This document shows, in pieces, positions 21,608 to 32,953 of a DNA stretch of 64,000 nucleotides. Every line of letters starts with the position of its first letter. Position 1 is the stretch's first letter. The notes under the pieces are model-generated. The model was not told the DNA's origin. It made no database searches and saw only the letters and a list, made by a program, of their open reading frames with translations. The position numbers and the translations under genes were made by a program. Origin of the DNA: Bemisia tabaci (lineage: Eukaryota > Arthropoda > Insecta > Hemiptera > Aleyrodidae); contig NC_092800.1 of the NCBI RefSeq assembly GCF_918797505.1, forward strand, positions 44,199,864 through 44,263,863. Direction: 5' to 3'.

Positions 21608-21700
21608 TTAGGGCGTATCTCAATTTCCACATGAGCCCCAGAAAGCATAGTTTTACACGTAAAACAGGGCTCACGTGAAAATTAAGATACGCTCTTACGT
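21608..21700. mobile_element. Family C MITE
   Basis: AGGGCGTATCTCAATTTCCA and complementary TTAAGATACGCTCT around ATGAGCCCC / GGGCTCACGTG. Related to, but distinct from, family A in its GAGCCC core. Confidence 0.6.
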
Positions 21701-21710
21701 AGGAGAGGCG

Positions 21711-21949
21711 ACGCACACGGATCGAATCAATTAGAGAGGTCGGACATGAAATTTCGGACAAAAACTGCGAATTTCGGATGTTTAATTCGTCACATTTTAA
21801 ATTTTAAAGAAAGCCCTAGAAGAAAATTTCACGAGGAAACCAATGAAACCACTTTTAGAACCTTAAAGTTTTATATAAACTTTGTCATAAACGTTTAAAG
21901 TCTCAAAATTTTGTCCGACCTCTCTTACTGACTCGATCCACCGTGCGAC
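21711..21949. mobile_element. Family V inverted-repeat element
   Basis: CGCACACGGATCGAATCAAT left end, ACTCGATCCACCGTGCG right end. About 80% similar by eye to 19052-19287. It lies about 10 bases after a family C copy. Confidence 0.7.
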
Positions 21950-22330
21950 GACGGAGGCGGTGCATTCGGCAAGGCCGCGCCGGGATCCGAGGAAACTAGC
22001 CACGGAGGAATATCTTATTCAAGTTTCTGGTCCGAAGTTGGCGGGTGACGGGTGGCGGCGGAATCCCATCCCGGGTTAAGTTGCGACAAAGTTTAATAAC
22101 TGTTCCAGTATTTCCTATTCTTAATTCATTATTCATAATCCGATCATCCTCCTCCCCTCCCCCCCCCCCCCCCCGTCCCGAACCTCGTTGGAATTGAGCC
22201 GCCTCGCCGAAAGACCCCGTTACGCGCGGTTACACGCATCTCGGCGAATTCGCAACGTGATAGCTTTGAAATTAGTTGAAGAACTAAGGGCTGAACCCCC
22301 CGGCTACTTCGCGGACCGACATTCTGAAGC
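21950..22330. other. CpG-dense GC-rich island
   Basis: GC-rich with CpG steps, containing AATTCATTATTC and a C16 run at 22159-22174. No exon argued. Confidence 0.45.
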
Positions 22331-23057
22331 TTTCCATGTCCCTCCGCGTTGCTGAGAGCCTCTTTATAGAGAAAGCCAAGAAAGGTTTCAGGTCAATCTG
22401 TCGAAGTTTTTTTGTCCGCGCACCTATTTTGTCCGACTTAACGTCCACGCGTTAAATTAGTTAGTTACTTAGTTATTTTATTTATAGACATTCAGCATCC
22501 TAGGCCACTAACGTCTATACAAAGAATTTGGAAGATTGGTGTACGTAAAAAATTAAGATTTTTAAATTAAGGGAGGCAAAGAGTTTCAGTAAACAGTGAC
22601 TTGGTCCGAACGTTATATTCTAATCCGTATGTAAAATTATATCGACAATATCAAAATGAGAAAATTGAGAGAGAAGGAGGTGTTTTCATGGTAATTCATT
22701 TTTAAATGAAATGTTGTTTTCTTCGTTTGATTCATCTTTTCGAATTATCATTTGGTGAATACTGAATATTTGGTTTTATTTCCATCCTAAAAATTTTCCA
22801 TAAAAAATATACCTTATGTATACCTTTTTCTTACTTCTTTTCATGAAAATATTAATTCATTTTAAAAACATTTACATTTTCAAAACGTGGAAAATATTTG
22901 TAAATATTTTTCCAAGCAATGGTATAGATATTAATCTCAATGAGACGTAATTGTGCTGAAATAAACTATACAAAAATGAATAAAGGAGGGGAAAAAACCA
23001 GGAGGTTCCTGTTTTACCAAATCTACCAAACCAATCTTCAGTTTTAATCCATTTTTT
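22331..23057. other. Unassigned
   Basis: AT-rich; short open frames only. Confidence 0.35.
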
Positions 23058-23536
23058 CATCGATCATTTAGAGTCGATTACGTCCGATTTTGAACATTTA
23101 GTTGCGCTTACTCCATACTGCAGCATAATGAAAGCACAAAGTATAAAAGAATAAATTAGAATGCTTTGGAAATCATTGAATTTGACACGGAAACATACCT
23201 TAATATTTAAAAAACACACGTTATATTTTCCCTTAATACATATATTTTTTGACATCTATTTTAATGAGAATAATCCATGTGGAGTGTGCAAGAATTTCGA
23301 AATCATGACTAGAAAAATGTTGATTCCGCGAGTTTAAATATTCGAGCCAATCACAAAGCGGAGAGGCGTGCTTCCAGCGTGTCACGCGCACGGCGCCTAC
23401 AAACCTAACTAGGATACTTCACGCATTACGCAATGCGTGAAGTATCCCTGTTAGGTTTGAAGGCGCCAATGTGCGTGTCGCGCCGCTCGTCCACGCCGGG
23501 GCGTGCCACGGTGCTGTAAGCAACTATTTCGCAACA
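23058..23536 (+). repeat. Family L repeat, copy 1
   Basis: Shared with 31350-31816 over the full length: CATCGATC-TTTAGAGTCGA, a GCAGCA-AATGAAAGCAC block, a CACAAAGCGGAG segment and a GCGCC-rich end. Near the 3' end is a strong palindrome (23405-23456): GGATACTTCACGCATTACGC pairing with GCGTGAAGTATCC, bracketed by CCTAAC / GTTAGG. Confidence 0.65.
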
Positions 23537-24334
23537 GAGGTGTTGCACAGTATCATACAAAAATTGAAGACGCTCCAACGTATCAATAATTGCAAGCATC
23601 CTTTAAGAGTACGAAGCTTCCCTTGCAAAATAAATGAAGACACTTTGGCACAAAAAGAGAGCGATAGCCCCAAAACTCAGTAAGTCCTAGCATCCATATT
23701 TAATGACGTTTAGCCTAAATTTTAAACATCATCACAGAAAAAAGCGACTCGATTTAGGCAGAAACATTCTTAAGTATGCCGTCAAGAAGATTTTATTATG
23801 AATCAATAATAAAATAGCTGAATAAAATCGGATTTCTGCTTGATGTAGGCGACCAAGCTTTTTGTATAAGCACCTTTTCTTCCTTAAACAAGCATTGTGT
23901 TCTTCATTGATTCATTAAGAAATCTTCTCTGCGGTAAATTTGAGCATACTTCTGCTTGAATCATGTGACTTTTCCTCTAATGAAGTTCAAAAATTAAGCT
24001 AAACGTTATTGAAAACAGATACATGACGGCTCTAACCCATTAAAAATAAATTTATAAATATCATCTTACACTTGAATCGACTGAACAGATTGGCGTCTCT
24101 ATTTAGCGAGGAAAAGAGGAAGTAGTGCAGAATTTATTCTTGAGAGTCTTTGAGACTTCTGAAAGCAACGGACGACGTTATTTTAATGGAAATTTCGCAA
24201 CCTTGGAATGGAATTACGTTCTTCCGTGCGGTAAACAACGATACACCGCGTTTTCTCCAAAACGGCGAAGATGACCCGCACGGCAGCCCGTAAAAAAGGA
24301 TGCGCTCCGGACATTATGATAATGCGGACCCCTC
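23537..24334. other. Unassigned
   Basis: No exon or repeat recognised; short open frames only. Confidence 0.35.
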
Positions 24335-24434
24335 TGACGTAAGGGTGTATCTCACTTCCTACGTGAGCCCCGTCCTACATATACATCCATTCTTTGTAAG
24401 GTTCATGCGACACTCGAGATACGCCCTTACGTCA
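24335..24434. mobile_element. Family C MITE, complete
   Basis: TGACGTAAGGGTGTATCTC and GAGATACGCCCTTACGTCA are inverted ends of a 100-base element with a GTGAGCCCCG centre. The best example of family C here. Confidence 0.7.
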
Positions 24435-24845
24435 CGAATGACGCCGACGTAAAACGGGTGTCACGAGTGCACAGCCGCGACACGCTAATCAAAACCGCAC
24501 TGCTCTGATGTAAAAACTAGGCAAGTAACGCTGTTTTTGCAAAACAAGGGCCACTTTGAGGGGAGTCCGCATATGGAATGAGCGCCGTCCAAAGGACGTC
24601 CGTGCGAGGCGTCAAGGCGGAAGGACGCGAGGACGAATTAAAAGCGACGCGTCCAGGGGCTGGGGGGTGAAAGGTGGGAGGGGGCGGGAGCCGTTCCGGA
24701 AAATAAAGGGGCACAATTATCCCCCTCGCGTCTTCCGCGTAGCTTCACGGACGATTTGAGAAGAATCACAAATGCCGCGTAAAAAAGATCCCGTCCGAGC
24801 AGGTGATTTCCCGGAAAGCTCCTTTGTCCCGAAGCGCGGGCAGTG
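24435..24845. other. CpG-dense GC-rich island
   Basis: GC-rich sequence with CpG and AATTAAAAGCG motifs and a GGGGG-rich stretch near 24660-24690. Open on both strands because of composition. Confidence 0.45.
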
Positions 24846-24848
24846 CCA

Positions 24849-25095
24849 CCGGGCTAAGGAAAAACGGCGTATGATTATTCGAAAGTTGCCATATTTGTCC
24901 CGATAAAAGATTTATTTCGGAAGAAAGGCATGCTTATTTTACCTTAAAATTTTTAGATATTTTACACTAAAGTGCGAACAACATTGGAGGAAAAATTGAA
25001 GGAAAAATACTAACAACTTTCTCAATAAATTTGTATTTTATCTAAGGAAATTTGGCAAGGCCTGAAGGTCCATACGGCGTTTTTCTTTAGCAAAG
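24849..25095. mobile_element. Family F element
   Basis: CCGGGCTAAGGAAAAACGGC and CATACGGCGTTTTTCTTTAG ends; GTTGCCATATTTGTCCCGAT and AATTTGGCAAGGCCTGAAGG internal words as in other copies. Confidence 0.7.
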
Positions 25096-25100
25096 CTATA

Positions 25101-25579
25101 CTATGCTAAGGGAAAATGACGTATAAATATCCAGATGTTGCCAAATTGCTCCTTGTCAAACATTCAGTTTTGAAGAAAGTTATACGATTGTTTCTTGAAA
25201 TTTCCGGGCACCGTGCATTGGAACAAAAAGACGCTTGGATCTAGAGTCCAGACTCTTAATAACATTGACAAGAAAAAATAATCTTGATTCAATCGGATTT
25301 TTCCTTGAATCGAAGAGCCAAGCTTCTTGATTTAAGTGGATTTCCTTTTGATTCAAGCAAAACTCCGATTGAATCAAGAGTACTTTTTCTTGTCAATGTT
25401 TTTAAGAGTCTGGACTCTAGATCCAAGCTACTTTTTTCCGGTGTAGTAGATTAAATTGCGAATGAAATTCTATTAAAAAGAAGGAGAAAAATATCCGCAA
25501 GTTCTCTTGATAATTCCTTCTTTTTAAGGAAATTTTGCAGCATTTAAAGGCCCATACGGCGATTTTTCCTTTGCACAAT
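25101..25579. mobile_element. Family F element split by family B
   Basis: F ends CTATGCTAAGGGAAAATGAC and CATACGGCGATTTTTCCTTT. The body is interrupted between GAAATTTCCGGGCACCG and AAATTGCGAATGAAATTC by the B copy at about 25208-25442. Confidence 0.65.
25208..25442. mobile_element. Family B MITE (nested in F)
   Basis: GCATTGGAACAAAAAGACGC start, TCTAGAGTCCAGACTCTTAA block, and inverted right half ending TTTTTTCCGGTG. Confidence 0.7.
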
Positions 25580-25622
25580 AGCGGTGAGCGTGGTTTCGAC
25601 TTGATCGCATCCGTCTTAAAAT

Positions 25623-26243
25623 AATGGGCCTGTTGCAAACTTTTGCTAGTGCAGAATGAAGAGTTGTTTCTTATAGATAATGCCATCAAAAATCACGATG
25701 AGCGCATCGGCAAAGTCTGAAATGCACTCATAAATTCACAATCTGCGTAAGAAAATTGCGTTATTTTGAGCTTCCCGCTTCAAAAACGATACCACTGCAC
25801 AGGTGAACATTTTGTTAGAGGAGTCGCTCCATCGTCGGCAATATTCATCATGGCCGACGCTTGCGCAGTTCCTCGCGTAATTCGAGGAGAGTTCAAGGTC
25901 AATTAAGGCGGGCGAGGAAAATATGAACGTAAACACGCCGATTGTTATGTGGTTTAATCCTGTTCAGGTGTTATCTCGTCCCATCACACGTGTTTTGGCG
26001 GACTGGCGTCGGCCATGATGAGTATTGCCGCCAATGGAACGACTCCTCTAACAAAATGTTCACCTGTACCGTAGTATCGTTTTCGAAGCGGGAAGCTCAA
26101 AAAACCGCAAATTTCTTACGCAGATTGTGAAGTTATGAGTGAATTTCAGACTTTGCCGATGCGCTCATCGTGATTTTTAGGGCATTATCTGTAAGAAACA
26201 ACTCTTAGTTTTGCTCTAGCAAAAGTTTGCAACAGGCCCATTG
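25623..26243. mobile_element. Family M long inverted-repeat element
   Basis: Arms of roughly 270 bases: ATGGGCCTGTTGCAAACTTT at the left, AAGTTTGCAACAGGCCCAT at the right. Internal pairs include ATCACGATGAGCGCATCG, GGTGAACATTTTGTTAGAGG and TCATCATGGCC / GGCCATGATGA. Related copies at 28750-29340 and 58230-58650. The open frames (25417-25689, 25736-25936, 25942-26130) are mirror artefacts. Confidence 0.75.
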
Positions 26244-26378
26244 GTGACTATGTGAAGATGCTTCTCTGGTAGATGGCAGCAGCCATTGCATTGCTCGCTT
26301 TGCAATGCAAAATGGTCAGGATATGTTCAAAAGTTTCCGCAAAGACCTGTATTAATATTTGTTTCTCTCTTTTTTCAG

Positions 26379-26429
26379 GTGAGTAACAGCAATGAACCCT
26401 CAGACTTCCTGTTCCTTTTTGGTAACGCA
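26379..26429 (+). other. Possible isolated exon
   Basis: A very good acceptor (TTTCTCTCTTTTTTCAG) precedes 17 open codons (NSNEPSDFLFLFGNA) ended by a GTGAGT donor. No partner exon was found, so it may be chance or part of a gene whose other exons are not recognisable. Confidence 0.25.
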
Positions 26430-27776
26430 GTGAGTTATTTTTTCAAATATTACTCCAGTTTAACACACTGTAGCTGAAAAGTCTTGCTTGCTCTCATTAA
26501 ATTCCATCTTTTCTCTGTGAACTGTTGCGGAGGTCGAATTTCTTAACATTTTAATTTAACCCTCGGCGTCGGCAACGCTCTGCGAAAAACGTCTTGGTGT
26601 CATATGACAATATTAAAGCCAAGCATCGTTTCACATGATACCAAACTTAGTCACTCCTCTGGCATTAGGATGTAACTCCGTTTCCAAGCTATCCTTAGAA
26701 GCCATGGAGTTATACATATAGTCCAGTCAATTTAGCTCTAAATAAGGGTCATCTGGGAAAATCCATATATAGAAGGGTTTTTTGCGGGAACATGTTGCAT
26801 TAGGCTACCAGAACAACATATCAAAAGTTTACCAAAATCGGCCGTCCGCTAAGGCCGCCATCTTGAAAAAAGGGGGGGCGGGGGGCCAAAATACGCCGCC
26901 GGCGACCGGTTTTTAGCTTTTTTCTTGAAAAATATCGATCCTACGGAAAAATGTCACGGAACCTTTTAAAAAGATCATAAAATTTCCTATTAGAAACACT
27001 ATACATTTATCAAGTTGCGACTTCTGGTTTGTGAGATATGGCGGTAGTTTCCTGCGGCTAGGAAAGTCAAATCTTGCGAGAAATCACGTTTTTCAACAAA
27101 ATCTGTAATTATCTTAAAAACGGCGAGCCTGAGGCAAAAAAGTGTTCCCACCGGAATGAAAGAGCATGAAATTTCCATGCTAAAAATGCTTATGGATTCA
27201 CTAGGGGGTCCGCCCCCGGAGCACTATGCGGTCCGAACCAACGGCGGCTACTACGCGGTGAGGCTCGGCTTGGCCGCGCCATGCATTGTTGCGGTCCAAG
27301 ATGAAACGGCTTCACTTTTTTGGTAGATTTACCACGAGGGTAAGTCATATTATCCATTTAAATATGTGCTAATTTCCTTTCATCATGAACCGCCCCCCCT
27401 CCCCCTTTAGGTCATGCATGTTGTATAGTTAACAAATGTCAACGGTCGCGCTTGAAGATAATGTTATTATTTTATGCTTTCTTATTCAAATTAAATTTGT
27501 CAAACAACAAATCTTCTTTTTTTAAAGTAACTAAAAGGAAATGAATTAATACAAAATATAGAAATAGGAATAAGACAAGCATTTCTTCGTTTATTACCTT
27601 AAGCGGTGGAATCGTTTATTAATACCTATGTGTTGAAAAGCATGATGGTCTTGAAGGTTCAATTGTTTTTGATGGATACGAACAAAAAGCGCAATAGATT
27701 CTACAAAAAGCGTTGAAAGGTGAGGTCAAGAAAACCGCAAGTACATTTTTACCGAAATCAGTTAGGGATTACTGGA
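26430..27776. other. Unassigned
   Basis: Contains GGCCGCCATCTTGAAAAAAG and GTTTGTGAGATATGGCGGTA type sequence near 26840-27045 and a G-rich run near 26870-26885. It resembles dispersed-repeat DNA, but no second copy lies in the window. No coding signal. Confidence 0.3.
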
Positions 27777-28023
27777 ATATAATTGAGGAGCTTTCCCGAA
27801 AAAGGGCACATGGAAAAAAATCGCGTCGGAGGAAAATGAATTTGGAGCTTCCATCATTATTCTATGGCCACTGATTGTGACTTACGTTCTCAATCAGGAG
27901 TCCAAGCTGCGATGTAAGTTACCATCAGTGGCAAGGAAGTAAGAATGGAAACTTAAAATTCATTTTTCTCAAACGCAATTTTTTGCTCTGTGCCCTATTT
28001 CCGGAAAGCTCCTCAATTTATCT
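27777..28023. mobile_element. Single-copy palindromic MITE
   Basis: AATTGAGGAGCTTTCCCGAA and AAGGGCACATGGAAAAAAAT at the left pair with ATTTTTTGCTCTGTGCCCT and TCCGGAAAGCTCCTCAATTT at the right. Inner parts (GAAAATGAATTT / AAATTCATTTTTC) also pair. Confidence 0.6.
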
Positions 28024-28124
28024 CTGTGTCGACGCTGCTCAATGAGATCTCGATACTGCTGGATTTGCATTGAAGAAGGTGCCTTGCTTAGTTCACAGAG
28101 ATTTTTATGATTGTTTCTTCTCCT

Positions 28125-28262
28125 GCACATGCCGTATTTTGATCAGCACTTCGCAGTACGTGTATTACGTTCTGAACGCCTTCAAATTTTAATGTACGCA
28201 ACACGCACATTCCCTGAGCACGAATAGTCGCATTCAAGAGAAAATAGCAGTGCGATGTCTCT
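28125..28262 (-). repeat. Inverted copy flanking a GC island (left)
   Basis: Reverse complement reads CTATTTTCTCTTGAATGCGA then GAATGTGCGTGTTGCGTAC and GAAGGCGTTCAGAACG, matching the plus-strand sequence at 28567-28735. Confidence 0.5.
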
Positions 28263-28289
28263 GAAGCATTGTCTCCAGTGACTGACCGC

Positions 28290-28566
28290 ACAAAATAAGG
28301 GCGGAAAAGTCACAACGCCCCCTTAAATTCCAGAGACGGGTGGTACGGCACATGCGTTCCCCCGGTATGAATGCGCTCGGAATATTCCGGACGGGCGGCC
28401 GCACTAATTAAGCGCAAAAATCCGGGGGCGGGGGAAAAATGGGAGTCTCAACGACCGAGTTGCCGGAACTATTTAAAAACTCGCCCGGCCGGACGGACAT
28501 TGTCCCGGCTGGATGGACCGCCGCACAAAGGGACGGGTCCTTGAGCGAGGTTGGAACTGAATTTTG
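28290..28566. other. CpG-dense GC-rich island
   Basis: Contains GCGGCCGCACTAATTAAGCG and CCGGCCGGACGG. Bounded on both sides by inverted copies of one repeat. Minus-strand frames of 63-70 codons are composition artefacts. Confidence 0.45.
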
Positions 28567-28735
28567 GGATGTGCGTAGTGCGTGTAACAAAATTTGAAGG
28601 CGTTCTGACACGTGATGCACAGACAGTAAGATAACCTAAACTATTTTCTCTGAAATGCAACTATTCATGCTCAAGGGATGTCTGTTTTGCGTGTACCTAA
28701 AGTTGAAGGCGTTCAGCTGTATGAAGTGAAACTGC
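28567..28735 (+). repeat. Two partial direct copies flanking a GC island (right)
   Basis: GATGTGCGTAGTGCGTGTAA-GAAGGCGTTCTGACACG, then CTATTTTCTCTGAAATGCAA-GAAGGCGTTCAGCTG: two overlapping tandem partial copies of the unit inverted at 28125-28262. Confidence 0.5.
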
Positions 28736-28749
28736 ATGTTTTAATGTTA

Positions 28750-29340
28750 ATCGTGCTGTTGCAAACCTCAGCGGGAGCACAAAGAAGTATTAATTCTTCC
28801 AGAAAATGACTCAAAAATCACGATGAGCGCATCGAGAAATACACTCCGAACATCACAACCTGCCTAAGAAATTTGGGTTTCTTTAAGCTTGCCGCTTCAA
28901 AAACAGTACTACGGCACAGGTAAACATTTTGTAAGAGGGGTTGTTCCAACTAGCCCTTGCGCTTTTGGATGATATACAGTATTCAACATGACTGACGCTT
29001 CCTCGCGCAAATCGTGAGGAAGCACCAGGCTCTTAACTCAAAGAATATGTAATGATTATAAACACGCTGACTTATAAAATCCTGTCTCGCCACGTGTGCT
29101 TTGATATTTGATGTCGGTCATGTTAAATATTGGCGTAGCACTCTAGTGTGCAAGGATTGGGTGGAACGACTCCTCTTACGAAATTTTAACTTGAGCCGTT
29201 GTAGCGTTTATGAAGAGGAAAGCTTAAAAACATATTTCTTACGCAGACTTTTTCGATCCTCTTATCGTGATTTTTGAGCTCTTTTCGAAAAAATAACAAT
29301 TTTTTTTGCTCCAGCAAACTTCAGTTTGCAACAGGCCCAG
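28750..29340. mobile_element. Family M, diverged copy
   Basis: TGTTGCAAACCTCAGCGG left and CAGTTTGCAACAGGCCCAG right ends; ATCACGATGAGCGCATCG and GGAACGACTCCTCTTACG blocks as in 25623-26243. Confidence 0.65.
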
Positions 29341-29524
29341 TCGCTAGCCAATCACAAGCCGCAACCTATGAGTGTTGTGAGAAACAAGAGTGCATCATTT
29401 CAGCGGGACACTCTCTTCATCCGCAGATATTTCAGTGTAAGCTACGGTTTTGGTGGATCTAACTAAAACTGTTGTCCACAAACTGATTGCGGTAAACGCA
29501 AGGGTCGTAAGACGGGACTTTGGA

Positions 29525-29705
29525 GATTTTTAGCCAACGTGCGAAAAAGTTCAACTTGAAGCTGATATCTCATTACGGACGTATCTACTGTTGCTCCAAA
29601 CAGCGTATCTCTTTGAGGGAAAATTATGCTTATGTGTGAGCTTTTTCCCTCTGTAATGAGATATCAGCTTTAAGCTGAACTCTTTACGTTGGCTAAAAAA
29701 CTGTG
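29525..29705. mobile_element. Single-copy palindromic MITE
   Basis: TTTTAGCCAACGTGCGAAAA and AAGCTGATATCTCATTACGG pair with GTAATGAGATATCAGCTTTA and TTTACGTTGGCTAAAAAAC at the right, arms of about 60 bases. Confidence 0.6.
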
Positions 29706-29845
29706 GTTGATCAACTGAGTCCTTTTGATCGATCTAATCGAAAAAATTAACTCAATGTAACAATAAACACGGACATTCTTAACTGTGCCTTGTGCAATCA
29801 AAACGTGAGGAATTAAGTCTTAGTCTTGTTAACGCACGATAAAAA

Positions 29846-29905
29846 CGCCTTCATTTTCAGCTGATACTGTGCAACACTCAGAAGTTGGAATAGTTGTATC
29901 ATGGA
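29846..29905 (+). repeat. Short repeat shared with 62.5 and 63.2 kb
   Basis: AACGCCTTCATTTTCAGCTG then ATACTGTGCAACACTCAGAA; near-identical words at 63212-63285 and, inverted, at 62502-62576. Confidence 0.45.
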
Positions 29906-30284
29906 TATTTCCTACTATTTCGCGATGGTGGTGTTACCAAGTGATCATGCCAGTGTATTTTCAGTCTTTCCAGTCTCAGGGTAACCGCCGGTTGTGGTAT
30001 AGATCCAACTAAAAATTTGGTCGGCCAGCCAAGGCCTTTCGGTTGATCTGACCGAACAAAAAAGTGTCTCAAGTTAACCTAAAGTAACCACTAACGTGGA
30101 AACTTAACTACCTTGCAAATTTAAACTGATCATCTAAACAAGTTTTATCCTTTCTCCTAAAAAAATATAAACTCAAGACGAAAATTACTTTTGAAAATTT
30201 AGTTTTTTGCATCACTTCAGTAATTTTATTGGAAGGAATAAGTTGCACAATCCTAGCAACAGTGGAATGCTCTTGGTTCCGTTT
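29906..30284. other. Unassigned
   Basis: Contains GTTGATCTGACCGAACAAAA near 30040, echoing GATCGATCTAATCGAAAAAA near 29729, hinting at a degenerate repeat. Nothing coding. Confidence 0.25.
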
Positions 30285-30350
30285 TTCAAAATGCAATCCA
30301 TTTTGCAATGAGGAACCGAACTAATTTCGGCTCATTTTAGAAACAGCGTA
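30285..30350. repeat. Family K fragment
   Basis: TTCAAAATGCAATCCATTTT then GCAATGAGGAACCG and GGCTCATTTTAGAAACAG; a short palindrome around TCCATTTTGCA. Confidence 0.4.
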
Positions 30351-30399
30351 TCTCCCACCAGTTTTCATATGCAGATAAGTGCTTTTACGAACGAGTCAA

Positions 30400-30800
30400 A
30401 AAAGTGGTCCCCGATTGGAAAATGAAGTGCATGCAACTGTGCGGCGTGCAATGCGGTGCCCGGGCCAGGTATTAATAATCCGGATGATCCGGGCTCGCCG
30501 GCCGGATAATTCGCGCGATATTCGATTCGCGCGCGGCGAGCGGCGGGCGGACGGCGCGGTTTCCCGAAAAACGCCCGGCTCATAATTAATGGCGCGAAAC
30601 GAATGGCTTAACAATAAAAGTGATTCACGCGACCGGACAAAAGAGCACTAACACGCACGGATCGCGTTGCAGGATCGCTGAAAACTCCCGCGTTTCAGTC
30701 GACATTCATCAGGATGCCTTTTTGAGCTTGTCAAATTTCCGTCGGAGTTCGCTCCGTCCAGCACGACAAAGAACGAGGGTGCTGAAAACCGAACGTCGGT
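30400..30800. other. CpG-dense GC-rich island
   Basis: Very CpG-rich from 30440 to 30570 (GCCGGCCGGATAATTCGCGC), with AATTCGCG and ATAATTAATG motifs. Open on three frames because stop codons are rare at this composition. Confidence 0.5.
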
Positions 30801-30804
30801 TCAT

Positions 30805-31247
30805 CAGTGGCGTGGCGTGTTTTGCGATATATCGATTGATCTGCGATTTACACCGATAGATCGTATTCGATACATCAAACGGGTGAGATTGTATCGATAT
30901 CGATTGGTTCAAAACATCAACCCAGCCTCAAAAGTCAATTAAAGTCAGTCGTTTGAGTAATCTGACGGAACGGGTTTTTTGTGATAGATTTTTGATTCGT
31001 ATGAGAACTAACTGGCCAAAAGTAGTAAAATTTCTCATTTTCAGCTTTTCTGACTAATATCCAAACATTTTGGTTTGAGGTTATATTCTATTGTTTTGAA
31101 CCAAACGATACATCGAACAACCATCGAATACGATCCATAGAGAATAATCGATAGACGCTATTCGCAGCGTGCAATTTAATGATCGATTCTATACCACAAG
31201 TTCAAATGGGGAAGTATCGATAATCCATCATTCATGCCTCGCTTCTG
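30805..31247. mobile_element. Family D hAT-type element, enlarged copy
   Basis: Starts CAGTGGCGTGGCGTGTTTTG and ends GCCTCGCTTCTG, 443 bases. Flanks CGGTTCAT and CGGTCCTT agree at 6 of 8 positions, consistent with an old hAT target duplication. The centre holds sequence absent from the usual 165-base copies, so it may be closer to a parent element or carry an insertion. Confidence 0.55.
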
Positions 31248-31268
31248 CGGTCCTTACCGTCGCTCCTT

Positions 31269-31312
31269 TGACGTAAGGACGTATCTTTGTTTTTACATTA
31301 GTCCGGAAAAGT
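31269..31312. mobile_element. Family C left-end fragment
   Basis: TTTGACGTAAGGACGTATCT then ACATTAGTCC; no right end. Confidence 0.35.
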
Positions 31313-31349
31313 ATACCCTGAAAAAATATTTCTTGAGATATTATTTTGA

Positions 31350-31816
31350 CATCGATCTTTTAGAGTCGAATACGTCTAATTTTGAACTTTTAGTTGCGCA
31401 TTTACCACGCTGCAGCACAGTGGAAGCACCAATTATAAAATCAAAAATTAAGAAGTTTTGGAAATCATTAAAGTTGACACGGAGGCATCTTGATATTTAC
31501 AAAACACATATTTTATTTTCCTTAAACACATGTTTTTTCCATCAATTTAAATGAGAATAATCCATGCAGATTGCGCGAACATTTCAAAATCATGAGTTGA
31601 AAAACGTTGACTCCGCAAGTTCAAATATCACAGCCTAACACAGAGCGGAGTGGCTGGCGTGCTGTCCGCACAAAACGGGCCCCTACAAACCTAACGGGAT
31701 ACTTCACGCGTCACGCAATGCTTGAAGTATCCACTTAGGTTTGTAGGCGCCAACGCGCTGGCTGGCCGGCCGCCGCGCCGCAGCGTGCCACGGCGCACGC
31801 CAGCAATTTCGCAATA
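31350..31816 (+). repeat. Family L repeat, copy 2
   Basis: Same order of blocks as 23058-23536, including the GGATACTTCACGCGTCACGC / GCTTGAAGTATCC palindrome bracketed by CCTAAC / TTAGGT at 31688-31742. Confidence 0.65.
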
Positions 31817-32250
31817 GATTTTGTTAAATGTGTCAATTTTCAAGCAAAACATGAATATCCAATACAATATATACCGACGAGTTTTGATGATGAAGTTCTC
31901 CATTAAATCGATTCTTGGTGAAGCAGCTTATATCGATAACCTAGTATCGATATTTTTAGTGGATTTGAAAAGAGTGTTGAAAAACAGGAAAAAAACACTG
32001 AGGAAAACCAGTGTTGCCAAATTGCAAAATCTTTACCGGCCACGCCGAGGCTGTCACGCTAATCATGTCACAAATCGTTTTCTCCTCCGCTTCCCACTTT
32101 CCCACATAATTTTGAACAATATCTATCGTTATCCGAAAAATAAAATTTAATAGTGGTGAAAGTATCTAATTTTTGCCGTAAATTAATTCGTAGCACTTTA
32201 AGATATACATCTTTGAAACAAACTCAAAATAATACAAATCTTATTTTAAA
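31817..32250. other. Unassigned
   Basis: A 109-codon plus-strand frame (31821-32150) is Lys/Arg/Asn-rich and has no promoter, splice or repeat support; treated as chance. Confidence 0.3.
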
Positions 32251-32377
32251 TTGAACGTATTTCCGTCAAACGGAACTATGTGCATTGAGACATGAGCCCT
32301 GAGGACCATAAAAATATATGCATAACAGGGCTCACGTCATAATGCAAATAGTTCCGTTTGACAGAAATACGTCCAAT
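32251..32377. mobile_element. Family A MITE
   Basis: TTGAACGTATTTCCGTCAAA left and TTTGACAGAAATACGTCCAA right ends around GAGCCCTG / CAGGGCTCACG. Confidence 0.8.
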
Positions 32378-32579
32378 TCTGCCTAAGAAACTAGAAACCG
32401 AGAAACTTAGAGAAAAGGTTTTCCCGAGGTAAATTTCTTCCGTATTCTCTTGCTCTTCTCACATTTTCCCAACTACATTAGGATTCCCTATTTGGTTAGG
32501 TACGATATTTTCAGGCCAATTTGAATTTAGAATATAGTTTTTTAATTCCTTCAGATTTCACTCTTTTTTCAAAGGTTCC

Positions 32580-32930
32580 TTTCAGCGTAAACACGTCGAA
32601 TCGGCAACCTCGCAATCGCGCTCTACCTTTCCGCCCCTCCCCGCCCCGCCGCGCAAAATATTTAACCCGCGATGTGAATTCATGCGGGCCATCATTTTAT
32701 TGCGTTGAGAGCGTCGTTAAAGTTTATTCTCATTCATGAACCGTCGCCCGAAGAGTGAATATTTTCATTTTTCAGACGTTTTGCCGTTTACAGCTCCCCC
32801 CCCCCCCCCCCCCTTGAACCCTGCAAGACTTCCGCGCGGCTACGGGAGGAACCGCGTTATCGCGATAACGCGCAGAGTCGCGTCAAACCGCGTAATGGTC
32901 GCTTCCTCATCGAAATCGCCCCCCTGAATC
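32580..32930. other. GC-rich island with C18 run
   Basis: GC-rich, C18 at 32796-32813, CGCGATAACGCG palindrome near 32860. No coding support. Confidence 0.45.
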
Positions 32931-32953
32931 CTACGGAGCCATCGCGAAGTGAA

